The notes under the pieces: model-generated
Databases searched by the model: none
Told to the model about the DNA's origin: nothing
The model's input: only the letters and a program-made list of their open reading frames with translations
Made by a program: the position numbers and the translations under genes
Part shown: positions 31,741 through 42,858 of the stretch, piece after piece
Position numbering within the stretch: position 1 is the stretch's first letter
How the letters are laid out: each line of letters starts with the position of its first letter
From: Pezicula radicicola
Taxonomy: Eukaryota; Ascomycota; Leotiomycetes; Helotiales; Dermateaceae
Direction of reading: 5' to 3'
Length of the DNA stretch: 64,000 nt
Assembly: GCA_003008705.1 (NCBI GenBank)
Contig: PDUO01000038.1
Coordinates: 478,839-542,838, forward strand

Positions 31741-33442
31741 ATTGGAGATGTTGGGTATGGGTTCGTGACGATGGTGGTGGAAGAAAAGTTTCGTTCCTGC
31801 GTTTCTCTTCCTGTCAGTCGCGTGTCAGTCGCGGTTCCTTCACAGACGACGCGCCCTCGGCAATCGGCGGGAAATATTGCGTCCCACTATTTGCACATAC
31901 CTTGTGCAGTACTCCGTAGTCTCCAACCCTTGTACATTACATAACCTTGTCCACACCTTAATCTTTAATCTTCACCGCCTGTCAGGCCAGCGCCGCACTC
32001 GCATAAATGGTCTTCCAGATGGTCGTCTCGAGGCTGACGCCGGTTGAGAACCCATCCTGAGCCATTCGAAACTTGGGGCTGATGCTTCTCCGGTCCCTCT
32101 GACTTCCGCATAGACGACCAACCAATGTGGTTTAGAAGTTGCAGGAGCAGGAGACCACGAGCCAGAGCACTAGGAGCAGATGATCTTTACTCAAAGGGTC
32201 CCTATACTACGTATCCCTGTATATTATGCAACTCCAGAGCAGAAGATTGTTCTTGTTGGTTGTTGTGTTGTTGTGATCTGCCCGTTGCTCCATGGGCCAC
32301 AACGGCGCCGTCAATACGGAGGAAAGTGAAGCCATTTTCGATATTCTCCAAAGTCAATTGGACTTTTCTACGTCTGTACGAACCTCAATTACTTCCTGCT
32401 GCGGACCAACCAAATGTCCGCAGGAAAGATGCCATGATGTTGACAGACAAAAGCAACAAAGTCATGACGTTCATGACTATCAGCCTCATGTTTACAACAC
32501 GCCAAATATCGACCCTCTTTGCTCTGAGAGCCACCCAAGCCATCACCTCCACAACCAGCCATTGGTACAATTGGTACTGATGTACCCTCGGCGGTTTCGG
32601 AACATGGCTTGTGGAGATGTGTATGTTTCTGTAGCCCTGTACATATTTGGTGCCAACCAATTGCAAATAGAGAAGGATAGCAGCTCGGAGCTCACAGGGC
32701 GCCGGAAACCTTTTGTATCATTCTTCATAGCTTCTCGAAAAATTCGAAGAAGCGAAGCATTATTGCTACAATGCCAACAGCCGATCCAAGGATCATAGCA
32801 ATGGGCAATGGGCAATGGACGCTGGCTCCTTCATGCACGGTGGAAAATGGGTGCTGGTGTGGTGATGATGTGCTTTTTGGAGGGGCCGGCAAGTATATAG
32901 TAGTCAGTACAGTAAGGTAGCCACAGTGGTGGTTCCTAGGTAAGTTACGGTAAGTCTGTACGTGCCCCTCTGTGTTCTGCCCTCTGCACGGCCATTTCTA
33001 GTTAGAGGTGGGGCATTGAGTTTACGGGAAGGGGGGAACGTGGCCAGGGTAGGGTAAGTTGAAGCATTTTCTTCATCATGGAAGCACCAGAAGCGCAGAG
33101 CACAGCGAGCACGGTTCCTGGATGGTCGAGCACTGGCTTTGTGATTAACTTGGCCTCTTTCTTTCTGTCTTTCTTTCTGTCTTTCTTTTGCCTCTTGCAG
33201 ATTCCTCCCTTCTTCATTTCTTTGTACATTTTTATGCTATTGTCGTTGCTACTCACTCTATCCATACCCTCACTACGCACGCGACAGAAGATCCTCGAGG
33301 GAGGGCAAGAGCTGTTGCGATTTTGGGCAAGTAGCAATTGACGTCTACTACATTTCACCCCGCTATCTCCAACAAGGGCGCAAATTCCTACGAAGGTATT
33401 CGACTTTTGGAAGGTCAAAGGGCAACATATACGGGTCCCGAA
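31741..33442. other. Intergenic region with weak open frames
   Basis: 1.7 kb. Overlapping frames at 32125-32580 and 32292-32798 (plus strand) show a Kozak-like ATG at 32292 but no family features; see the rejected list. A TCTTTCTGTCTTTC pyrimidine microsatellite lies at about 33157-33190 and inflates an 87-codon frame (33078-33341) into apparent TM segments. I call no gene. Confidence 0.45.
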
Positions 33443-35113
33443 ATGGCTTCCTATCTTCCCACCATAGTCACCCAGCCTCTGGCTCGAACAGGTGATATTG
33501 TCCGCAGCACACTGGGTGGCGTGTCCTGGGGGCCTGCCCTCTCTCTTTCTAAAACAGCTGTGACTTCTCTCTTTGCGCGTATTGGGTCTGGGACACTTGT
33601 TGTCATTGATGAGGTTACTGGGCAGACGACTAGCTATGGACAGAAAATTGCCAAGGAGCACTCCCGGATGACCAATGGGGTTAACGGCACGAGAAAGAGG
33701 ACCGCTGGAGCTGGAAAGGTTGAACTTCATGTTAAGAAAGAATCTTTCTGGGTCAGGCTATTCCTCTTCGCAGATATGGGCTTTGCAGAAGCATATATGC
33801 TTGGCGAGGTGGAATGCGCCGACTTGACGGGGTTTTTCCAGGTTTGACCACTTCCGACACACAAAATAGCCATGCCTGTGCTAACTACCAATAGCTCTTC
33901 ATTTTCAATCGCACACAGCTAGCCAATGCGGAAACCGTAACTTCTTCCATAGCTGCTACCATTACAGGGCTGGCGAGAAGCACGAATACCCTCTCGAACT
34001 CCCTTCTAAATGTGTCCGCCCACTACGACATAAGCAACGAGATGTTCGCAGCGTTCTTGTCCGAAGACATGACATACTCTTGTCCAATCTGGAAGTCGCC
34101 GTCGAGCTTTGACTTGGATGAAGAATCACTCGAGGCGGCTCAGATGACCAAGTTAAATCGGTTCATAGATGGTGCTTACATCAAGCCTACAGACCACGTA
34201 CTGGAGATCGGGACTGGATGGGGTTCTTTTGCGATTGAAGCAGTGCGGAAAACCGGATGTCGCGTAACAACTCTGACCTTGTCAATTGAACAAAAGGCAT
34301 TGGCAGAGAAGAGAATCTTTGCTGCCGGATTTGCCGACAAGATTGAGGTAAAGCTGCAGGACTACCGGGCCTTGCCGATACCAAGGGTGCTATATGATAA
34401 AATAATTTCTATAGAGATGTTGGAAGCCGTGGGAGCTGAGTATCTCGAGAAGTATTTTTCGTGCATACACGAACTCCTGAAGCCAGATGGTATAGCAGTC
34501 TTTCAATGCATTACCATGCCTGAAAACAGATATGAGGCTTATGCAAAGGGAGAGGATTTCATTCGAAAATACATCTTCCCAGGAGGACATCTACCATCTA
34601 TCAGCCAGCTTGTGCAAAACATTAGCAAGGGTTCAAAAGGTACCTTGGTTGTCGAACGGATCGAGAACATCGGAGGGCACTATGCAAAGACGTTGAGACT
34701 CTGGAGGGAGGAGTTCATGAAGAACTTCGATTCTAGAATTCGGCCGGCTTTGAAGCTAGAACATGATGATATGGGCGAAAATGAAATTGAAGTATTCCGG
34801 AGGAAATGGGAGGTATGTTTGCCACTCCTTGCTTTGATATCTCAAAACTGACAACATTAGTATTATTTCACGTAGGCCACCTTCTTCCCTCTTTCCAAAC
34901 GATTTCGGGGTTGTGAAACATATATTCTCGGTTGATATCTGCTTACAGCTCTGATCCTACCCTGCAAACCACATGATCTCATACGGAATCTCTGCTGACT
35001 TTAGCCCCCACAGATATTGCGAGGCTGGCTTTGCTACCAAGACCTTAGGGGATGCCATAATTACAGTCGGTCGTGAGGGAGCAATGGAGTTGATGGAAGG
35101 CATTCCTCTTTGA
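33443..35113 (+). CDS. Cyclopropane-fatty-acyl-phospholipid synthase-like SAM methyltransferase
   Basis: Exons 33443-33841, 33895-34812, 34861-34871 and 35014-35113 give 475 residues. The CFA synthase core is clear: NVSAHYDISNEMFAAFL, the SAM-binding motif VLEIGTGWGSFA (about 235-246), the phosphoenzyme-family loop SIEMLEAVGAEYLEKYF, PENRYEAYAKG and IFPGGHLPS. The C-terminus KWEYYFTYCEAGFATKTLGD is rebuilt only by including an 11-bp exon (34861-34871). Members add a methylene or methyl group from SAM to an unsaturated acyl chain of membrane lipid; the fungal substrate is unknown. The start at 33443 fits the family. An 87-codon frame upstream (33078-33341) might be an alternative 5' exon or uORF. 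Apparently intact. Confidence 0.9.
34861..34871 (+). other. 11-bp micro-exon of the CFA-synthase-like gene
   Basis: TATTATTTCAC lies between the ACATTAG acceptor (intron 34813-34860) and a GTAGGC donor (intron 34872-35013). It encodes Tyr-Tyr-Phe plus two bases of a Thr codon and links KWE to the YCEAGF motif in frame. Without it the C-terminal motif is lost. Confidence 0.75.
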
Positions 35114-35366
35114 CTTATTTAGCGATATAGCGCGCATAGATACGGTACGCTCGAGCATTGGCGTCCGGGTGGAAGGTTTGGTGCCTGCATTGCAGGAGTC
35201 TTTCAAAGTCTTGTTTACTCTTGGCAGAGATCTAGACCATTGATTTGATATTATTCTTATTTATTGATGCCCCTTTGAGGCTTTTAGACTTTCACTCGCC
35301 GTCATTTTCGAAGTTCTTCGTAACTCGTGTTTTTGAAGAGATGTTGCAACCAGTGAATTAAGTCGT

Positions 35367-36344
35367 TCAAAATTCCTTTGGTGTTGATCGCTTCTTATTT
35401 CCCTTCTTCTTAGGTTTATTCGAACTTCCAGGGGGGTGTATTGGAAAGCGCTGAGCATGCTCAACATCGAAAGCAGACTTATGACGGCGGAACAAAAGCA
35501 TCGTAGCCCTCGCATCCTCGATACTTGAATGTTCTCCGGCCTGTATATCGACACCCAAGACTTCTTTCGCCAGCTTCTTCAAACTCGGCGTCTTACCCGC
35601 ACTGTATTTCCTAAACCCAGAGAATCTGGACGTATCACGGATATCTCTCTTTGGATGCCCTAGCATCATAACCTCCAAGTCGTTCTTGATCGCATGACCC
35701 ACCAACACTCTATCTTTGAGAATCTCTGCCACGTCCTTCTGCACATCCTCAAAACTCCTCGCTGACGCCATATTCTTGGGAGAAATGCCACTAACATGCG
35801 TCCTCCAGTTTGTAACAAATTCTTTAGGCCGTACAAAAGAATCATAAACTTGTGTGCCGTGGAAATTGACGATACTGACTCGGGCCAAGACTGATCGATC
35901 CTCGTCTCCACCAACACCCACCATCTCACAATCCATCCCTACGTATTTGCCAATTTCTACATCTTCCGCTAGTCCAGAATTTATCGTATCATCTCTTGTT
36001 CCTTGGACATGCGTATCCTTCAATCCTCCTCCATACGCTTCAGCCAGGTCCTTCGCAGAAATGTCATTATCTTCAGCCCATAGAGCAAGTGACGCTGATG
36101 GAGCAGTCTGTGGAGTCTCTTCCTCTAAAGAACTGCTTGCCAAGCCCATCTTCCTTCTCTTTACAACGCGCCCTGAAATTACAACGCCCTTGGCTGGGTT
36201 TCCGTCAAGTCTTCGGCGCTTCGCAATGGTGTTTTGCTGTCTCTCCGTAGGAATGGATTTCTTCTTTCTATCAGCTATAACCTCGCTCTGTGATTTCAAT
36301 GTAGCCTGGAGCTTCTTCCAATTTCTTGATAATTCGGGTGCCAT
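35367..36344 (-). CDS. REX4: RNA exonuclease Rex4 (REXO4 family)
   Basis: Intron-free, 325 residues. A basic N-terminal region precedes a DEDDh exonuclease domain: VGMDCEMVGVG (first Asp/Glu pair, about 135-145), ARVSIVNFHG, VGHAIKNDLEVM (third acidic residue) and HSSIEDARATM (His and last Asp). A Lys-rich nuclear or nucleolar localisation tail follows (KPKKKGNKKR). The DCEMVGVG wording is that of Rex4, which in yeast acts in pre-rRNA processing, and not of Rex1 or Pan2. It is divergently arranged with ESA1, 221 bp between starts. The gene looks complete, with the start set by the first ATG. Confidence 0.93.
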   Translation of the reverse strand: MAPELSRNWKKLQATLKSQSEVIADRKKKSIPTERQQNTIAKRRRLDGNPAKGVVISGRVVKRRKMGLASSSLEEETPQTAPSASLALWAEDNDISAKDLAEAYGGGLKDTHVQGTRDDTINSGLAEDVEIGKYVGMDCEMVGVGGDEDRSVLARVSIVNFHGTQVYDSFVRPKEFVTNWRTHVSGISPKNMASARSFEDVQKDVAEILKDRVLVGHAIKNDLEVMMLGHPKRDIRDTSRFSGFRKYSAGKTPSLKKLAKEVLGVDIQAGEHSSIEDARATMLLFRRHKSAFDVEHAQRFPIHPPGSSNKPKKKGNKKRSTPKEF

Positions 36345-36565
36345 TTCGGGATTGTGTTATAGATTCTCGTCTGTTGTAGGAATGCGAGAATTCTCGTTCT
36401 AGGGAATTTTAGCTTGCCGAGGCTGAGCGAGGCGAGGCAAACTCACGCTAAAAAAGTACAGTATCAATCAGCCTTGTCTTGCCCCTCCAACAAAACATCG
36501 CAACGCTTCCATCTTCAATCATCAATCAACAACTCTGTATTATCAAATTCATCGCCATTTTCGTC

Positions 36566-38330
36566 ATGGCATCTGGCAAGGGGAACGAACCTGCTGTAGG
36601 CTCGCCTGCTCCTAAGCAGAAAGGCAAGGCGACTGTTGATACCTTGAGGCAAGTTTCGCGATCGGTCGCATTCCATTCACTCACTAAATGCTCTGTAGTA
36701 TAGGATGCCTCGCTATGGTAGAGAAAGTGAGTACCATTTACTTACCCCCGCGATGCAGGAAGCCGATCATCCAAGAAATCAATCTCTTGTCTTACTTGAG
36801 ACATCGGGACTTCTCTTTCATTATCTTCCATATTCTCTACCTGTCACTAGCCAATTACTGACCTCGTCCAGGATGGACGTCCACGCCGAGCAGAGATCTT
36901 GAGTATCAAGGAAACAAAAAGTGGCCGCCAATTCTACTGCAACTTCGATAACTTCAACAAGCGTCTAGATGAATGGGTTCCTGCCGTGCGGATCGACTTT
37001 ACCCAAGATGTTGAGTGGCCAAGTGTAGATAAGTCTAAGGATGGAAAGAAGGCAGCTCTTCCAGCAGCAAAGAGGCCGGCGGCACCCAAGAAAAATACAC
37101 AGAAGCGCCCTGCCTCAACAAGGGAAGCTTCAGTTGCTTCCGAGGGAGCAACTCCACACCCATGGACTGGTAAGAGTTGTTTTTGCTTTGTTATGATCCG
37201 GGAAACTGACAATATCTTCAGAATTTGTAAATTCTCAAGGAAGTCCTGCTGGTGTCGAGGGTGCTGAAAGATTGACTACTCCTATGGATCTTGATGCAAC
37301 GCCAGGAGTGGAAGGGGAAGATACCATGGATCTCGATCAAGTCGCAGCTGAAGCAAAAGCTGCCAAAGCCGAAGCACCTGAGGAGTTTAGTCGTGAGGAG
37401 GAGATCGAGAAGCTCAGAGTAGGAGGTTCCATGACACAGAATCAAGCTGAAATATCACGCATACGAAACATCTCCAAGGTTCAGTTTGGCAAATATGACC
37501 TTTACCCGTGGTACTTCTCCCCCTACCCAGAAGCGTTTACCGAAGAAGATGTGATGTATATCTGCGAGTTCTGCCTATGCTACTATGGGGATCTCAAGTC
37601 TTTCACGCGACATCGACACAAGTGCCAGTTGCAGCATCCTCCTGGCAACGAGATATATCGTGACGACTACGTTTCCTTCTTCGAAATTGATGGTCGTCGC
37701 CAACGGACATGGTGCCGCAACCTCTGTTTACTTTCTAAGATGTTCCTGGACCACAAAACACTATACTACGATGTAGACCCTTTTCTCTTTTACGTCATGA
37801 CCACTAGAGATGAGAAGGGATCCCACCTGATAGGGTATTTCTCGAAAGAAAAGGAAAGTGCCGATGGTTACAACGTAGCGTGTATTCTTACACTACCACA
37901 ATTCCAGCGGAAAGGCTACGGTCGACTCCTTATTCAGTTTTCGTACGAGCTATCCAAAATTGAGGGCAAGCTTGGATCTCCAGAAAAGCCTCTCTCTGAT
38001 TTGGGCCTTCTAAGTTATAGACAATACTGGACGGAAAACTTGCTCGATATTCTTCTGCATGTAAATGAAGAAGATGAGCGCTGCAGTATTGAGTCGCTAG
38101 CACAACAATTGGCCATGACAACCGCTGATGTGGAGCACACACTTCAAGCTTTGAAGATGCAAGTCTATCATAAAGGAGAGCATAAACTCGTCTTGCCCAC
38201 AAAGCTTATCAAACGACACGAGGCAACCAAGGAGAAGCAGAAGACGAAGCCGAAGAGAGAGATAGATCCAACTCTTATTCGATGGAAACCGCCGGTCTTC
38301 AGCGCAAGCACACGTACTTGGGGGTGGTAA
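36566..38330 (+). CDS. ESA1: MYST histone acetyltransferase Esa1 (KAT5/Tip60), NuA4 catalytic subunit
   Basis: Exons 36566-36648, 36699-36726, 36872-37169 and 37222-38330 give 505 residues. A chromo-barrel ([19 protein letters not shown], then [12 protein letters not shown]) lies at about 28-75. The MYST domain has a C2HC finger ([21 protein letters not shown]), the autoacetylation Lys region LSKMFLDHK, the catalytic Cys in [11 protein letters not shown], acetyl-CoA loop QRKGYGRLL and the catalytic Glu in [18 protein letters not shown]. It acetylates H4/H2A and supports transcription and double-strand break repair. Intron 1 (36649-36698) appears to be a GC-AG intron (AG/GCAAGT), the only choice found that keeps phase with the chromo-barrel. 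Exon 2 is 28 bp. Confidence 0.95.
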
Positions 38331-38978
38331 AAGGGACGTTTATAGGCGTTTTGGGAAAGACGGCGATTAGCATGGTGTTTAAGGGGCTTGGGAAAGGAGG
38401 GTTTGGTAGTAAAGAGGGCGATGGTGGTTTATGTTCTGAGATAAATAGGGCCAACATCATATGTAAAAATTTATGTCACTTTTCATGTAATCAATAACTC
38501 CTGGCGGGTTAACCCAGCTGGACGATTGAAGAACCGGGGGGTTAACAAAATACAATACTAACACAACACATGGAATAGCATCATTTGAATATCGAAGATA
38601 TGATGAATGGAAGGTCAGCCGAGCGGATCTTCTCTCGGCCAACTTTCTAGCTCTCCCCGCATCCGAGGATCTTCCTGCCCTGAAACGTCTTCTAATGTAG
38701 AAGGCTCAAGCTGCAAGGCTGCAAACTGCATAAGCTGCCAACTTCATCCCCATGAGACCTCCCCTTCCATTGCAACGAAGCCCATCTTTGCCATCTTTCC
38801 AGCTCATCGTGATCTAGATTCTCAGCTGCAATACTGCATTACCTCACCCAAGGACCGCTCATTGCTCAAACCCAATCCTTCAGTACAACGTACGACGACC
38901 ACGACATTAATGCTTTCTGATGATCTATAACGAACACTTCTTTACATACGCCGCCAGTTCTCTGCCCTAGACTGTATC
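38331..38978. other. Intergenic region
   Basis: Region between ESA1 and the GH125 gene. A 107-codon frame at 38607-38930 (plus strand) has no recognisable features or signal peptide. No repeats noticed. Confidence 0.5.
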
Positions 38979-40831
38979 ATGGCGCGCTTTTTTCTGTACT
39001 CGTGGCCATTATGGCTGGGTGCTTGTGTTGTGTTGGCTTCGCCTCCAGACGCCCAAGCACCTCGTCTAGACTCGGAGGCGTACGCAAAAGCTTGCCCGGA
39101 CTACAAGAAATACTCAGCATATCTGCAGTATGTATGCTTGCACTGTATTAGCTGAATACACGAACTAATAGTAGATGTGTAAAGCCGACCTCTTACAGAT
39201 GGGCCCATGCAATTGCCCTTTCAGCGCCCATCCGTACATTGTCGAACTTTCACATCTCCATTAGTTGAGAAAGTGATTGAGGATATCACGGGTAAAATGG
39301 TTGATAAAGATCTTGCGAGACTCTTCGAGAATGCTTTTCCAAATACTTTGGATACTACGGTGCGGTGGCATGTTGACGGGACTGAAAAAAAACATTCTGA
39401 ACTTAAACGAAGCACGAAAGATGATGGGAAATGGCAAGGTCCCCAGTCATTTGTCGTCACGGGTACGTACATCAAGTGCGGCCATTGAGTTAGTAATGCT
39501 AACCTAGTGTCACAGGTGATATCAACGCAGAATGGTTGCGAGACTCAACAAACCAATTACTTCAGTACCAACCACTGGCCAAGAAGGACCCAAAGATATT
39601 TAGTTTGATTTTGGGAGCTATAAACACGCAGTCGGAGTATGTTATCGAGTCTCCATACTGCAATGCCTTCCAGCCACCAGGACCTAGTCGTCTAGCCCCG
39701 TCTCAAAATGGCCAGGATGATTATGTTCACCCTGCATATGAGCCATTGTTTGTGTTTGAATGCAAATACGAACTCGACTCGCTGGCCCATTTCCTGGCCC
39801 TTGGGAATACATTCCACAACCACACGGGATCGACTGATTTCCTAACACCCAGATGGTACATAGCATTAGAGACCCTTCTAACTGTCCTCGACCAACAATC
39901 CCAATCGACCTTTGACTCTGTCACATCAAGATTTCAGCAAAATGAATACATATTCCGTCGGCGAACTGACCAGGGCACAGAAACGCTGCCTCTATCAGGA
40001 GTAGGAAACCCTCTCAACTTCGGCACAGGTCTCGTTCGAAGTGCATTTCGACCAAGCGACGATGCCACAATCCTTGGCTTCTATATCCCAGCAAATGCCA
40101 TGATGGCCGTAGAGCTAAAACGCACTGCACACATCCTAGCTTCAGTAGGCAAATCAGTGCTCTCTCAGACACTAGAGAAGCGTGCCCAGATGATAACGGA
40201 TGGCATTTGGGAGCATGGAGTCGTTCAACATAAGACCCATGGAAAGATTTTTGCATATGAAGTCGATGGCTATGGCTCCCAGATCTTGATGGATGATGCG
40301 AACGTTCCTTCGCTTTTGGCACTACCAATCATGGGATTTGTGAAGGCTGATCACGACGTGTATAAAAATACTCGCAAAATGCTGCTAGCAAAGTCTAGCA
40401 ACCCTTACTACTTACAGGGAAAAGCTTTCAAAGGCATTGGAGGTTCGTCAATATAAGCCCTATTTCTTTGTTACTATTTACTGATAATGGCTGCAGGACC
40501 CCATATCGGCTTAGAAAATGCATGGCCCATGAGTTTGCTCTTGCAGGCCATGACTACAGAGGACGAAGATGAGATCAAGGAGTCATTGGCACTAGTTCTT
40601 AAGGCTAGTAGGCTTGGTCTTGTGCACGAAAGCATCAATGTCAATAGGATAACTGACTACACCCGTAAGTCCTACTATACGTCTCCTTTAGGACAGTTAC
40701 TAATCCTCTTATTAGGGAGTTGGTTTGCTTGGGCGAACAGTGTCTTTGCGCAGACGATATTGGACCTTGCCAAGCGCAAGCCGCATTTGCTTTTTGGCGA
40801 GGGAGCTAAACCGTATATTATTGAATCGTAA
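38979..40831 (+). CDS. Glycoside hydrolase family 125, secreted exo-alpha-1,6-mannosidase-like
   Basis: Exons 38979-39127, 39185-39462, 39516-40442, 40497-40664 and 40716-40831 give 545 residues. An N-terminal signal peptide (MARFFLYSWPLWLGACVVLA, cleavage near SPPDAQA) predicts entry into the secretory pathway. GH125 motifs follow in order: PMQLPFQRPSVHCRTF, VTGDINAEWLRDSTNQ, YVHPAYEPLFVFECKYELDSLA, FGTGLVRSAFRPSDDA, AYEVDGYGSQILMDDAN and GPHIGLENAWPMSLLLQA. Characterised members cleave terminal alpha-1,6-mannose from N-glycans or mannans. Intron 1 uses the acceptor AAAG at 39184, which restores HRPLTDGP; nearer AG sites give stops. It converges with POLD3, 187 bp between stops. Confidence 0.93.
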
Positions 40832-41018
40832 CACAATCAAGTTAAAAGAATATGCAGCATCCTTTGGAGTAATAGCGAAGGTGTATCGGTTTTTTATAAC
40901 GACCTTTTTTCACGTTTACGGCCAAGTGACATGAAATATGAACATCAGCGAGTTCAGGAGCATTGTATTTATACTTCCAAAACAGAGTTTATATAACGTA
41001 GCGGTGACTTTGAGTTGT

Positions 41019-42659
41019 TCACTTCTTCCCAAAGAACGATGTAATGCTTCCCTGACCTTTTGCCGCCGGCTTCTTAGTCTTTGGCAGAGCTGATGTCGAT
41101 GATTGAGGTTTTGGTTTTGGTGCTACTGGTTCTTCTTCTGAGAATGATTCCCAGACTGGCTCCTCTTTTGTGACTGTGACAACTATCAGTAAGCATAGGG
41201 CAGGCGAAGACGTCGATTGAAATGCAAGACTTACCTAAGTATCCTTCTTCGTCCTTAATAGTCTTCTTCTTCATAACTCTCCGTCTTCCACGTCTTCGAC
41301 CGCCACTGACCACAACAGGAGGCGGATCTTCCACAGGTGTCTTCTCCTTGAGCGTTGGCTCTTCTTCAGCGTCCTGGCTATCAGGAGTAGCGAGCTCTTC
41401 TTCCTCCTCATCCATCATCCGCTTTAAAGCAGCCTCACGATCCTGCCTCGACTTACGGTCTTTATCCACCAACTCGCTCGAGGCGGGCTTCTTTGAAACA
41501 GGTACAAAAGGCTCTTCGTCGTCATCATCTTCATCGGCTGACATTCCTCCCATTGGTGAGTCTTCGGCTGCACTAGGTACTGCTGAGGTGTTTGCTGATG
41601 TGTCGGTTCCCTCTCTCTTTAACTTAGGCTTGGCTTTGGCAAAGGACTTCATTAGACTGGATGTTTCTTTCTTTAATGCTGGGGGTTTCTTCTCGGCTGC
41701 TGGTGCTGTTTCTTTCTTCGCCGTGGTCGCTGAACTCTTGCTAAAGAAATCTTTTGCAGCGCTTGACACTTGTGATTTTGGCTCCTGCTTTGCTGCTGAT
41801 GTTGATTTGGTAGGTTCTTTGGGCTCTTCCGTCTTGGATTTTGCTGCTTGCGGTTTGACTGCTGGGATTGCAGCTACGGGAGCAGGGCGAGGGCGGCCTT
41901 CTCTTCTCTTGACTTGCTTGTTGATTATTGTGCCATACGTTGCATTTGCTTTCAAAGGGTCGTCATCGGCAACTTTTTCTTGCACTTCCCGGGTGATGTC
42001 TGATAGTATTTGTAGATCCTGTACTTCTTAAACTCTACCCAAGTTTCGTAGAGATGTCATGTCTTACCTTGATTGGCTGGGGCCCAAGGCTATAAATATG
42101 AATGGATGTAATGGTTTCATACTGAGAGCGAAGACCTGCATTCCAAATGTAAGCCCATGATTGCTGAAGAGGATTGAATACATACTATCAAGCTTCTCCT
42201 CGCCCGTCAGTGATATACTCAAGACAGAGGTCTCTCCCGTGCTCGTATCAATTTGTGGTAGCGAGCTAGGAATAAAAGGACTACTCTGCATATATTCATC
42301 CTCCCCATCCTTCTTAATGGCCCCATTCGTTACTTCAAGCGGCTCCTCCTCTTTTCGCTTTATGCCGCTGACGAGATAGGTTGCGTAGATTGTTCCAGGC
42401 TTCTGCGCATTTTGTAGGCGGTGGAACTCAAAGAGCATCCTATGAGCCTTCAGCTCTTTGTTCCCGCAGAAGAAAGATTATGGCACAACTCACTGTTTTG
42501 CTGTATTGACGTGCACCTTGAGCTCGCGACTGAGGAGACGATAGGTGACCTGCAAACAAGATAAGCCACAACGTCATTTCCTACAATTAAAAGGATCATA
42601 CATACCGCTCGCTCCTCACTCAAGATACTCGCAGCCAGGTAAGTCTTGTATTCGTCCAT
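41019..42659 (-). CDS. DNA polymerase delta third subunit (Cdc27/POLD3) with C-terminal PIP box
   Basis: Six exons on the minus strand: 42606-42659, 42494-42549, 42186-42439, 42068-42135, 41235-42018 and 41019-41173, giving 456 residues. The N-terminal winged-helix part (YKTYLAASILSEERAVTYRL, then KVHVNTAKQMLFEFHR, YLVSGI) binds the Pol31 subunit in relatives. A long Lys/Glu/Pro disordered region follows. The end, KGQGSITSFFGKK, is a consensus PCNA-interacting (PIP) box. Together these identify the Pol32/Cdc27/POLD3 subunit, which tethers Pol delta to PCNA and supports break-induced replication. All five introns join in phase. Its start is 199 bp from that of RAD18, on the other strand. Confidence 0.92.
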
Positions 42660-42858
42660 TGTATGTAGTGGTGTTGTCTCTCGGCCGTTTGCGTGAGCTT
42701 AGCGTTGACGGGGTGTTGAAGGGAAGTCGCGTTCAGACGCGAATCTTCGCGACTTTCAATTTACACGTCTACCCTGAACAGGGAATGCGACAACCTCGAT
42801 CCTCACCTCCACAGATCTCGGAAGATTACGATACGAGCGATATCTGAGGTACATAGCT
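42660..42858. promoter_or_regulatory. Bidirectional POLD3/RAD18 promoter with GACGCGAA inside a palindrome
   Basis: This 199-bp region lies between two divergent starts. AAGTCGCG at 42724-42731 and CGCGACTT at 42748-42755 form a perfect 8-bp inverted repeat. GACGCGAA at 42736-42743 sits between the arms and is the same word found twice upstream of MCM6. This fits an MBF-like G1/S element serving both genes; binding is inferred. Confidence 0.6.

Noticed and set aside
32125..32798. Overlapping plus-strand frames with an ATG at 32292 (MGHNGAVNTEESEAIFDILQ) that might be a small gene
   Set aside because: No recognisable domain, the frames do not join through a convincing intron, and base use resembles non-coding flank. 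RNA evidence would be needed to call it.
33002..33730. 242-codon minus-strand ORF over the start of the CFA-synthase-like gene
   Set aside because: Antisense of a supported exon and of a pyrimidine microsatellite; no domain seen.
35854..36402. 182-codon plus-strand ORF opposite REX4
   Set aside because: Antisense shadow: REX4 on the minus strand has all DEDDh motifs.
41222..42031. 269-codon plus-strand ORF rich in Ser and Phe
   Set aside because: It is the antisense of the Lys/Glu-rich POLD3 exon. The minus frame has family motifs, splice-phase agreement and a PIP box; this one has none.
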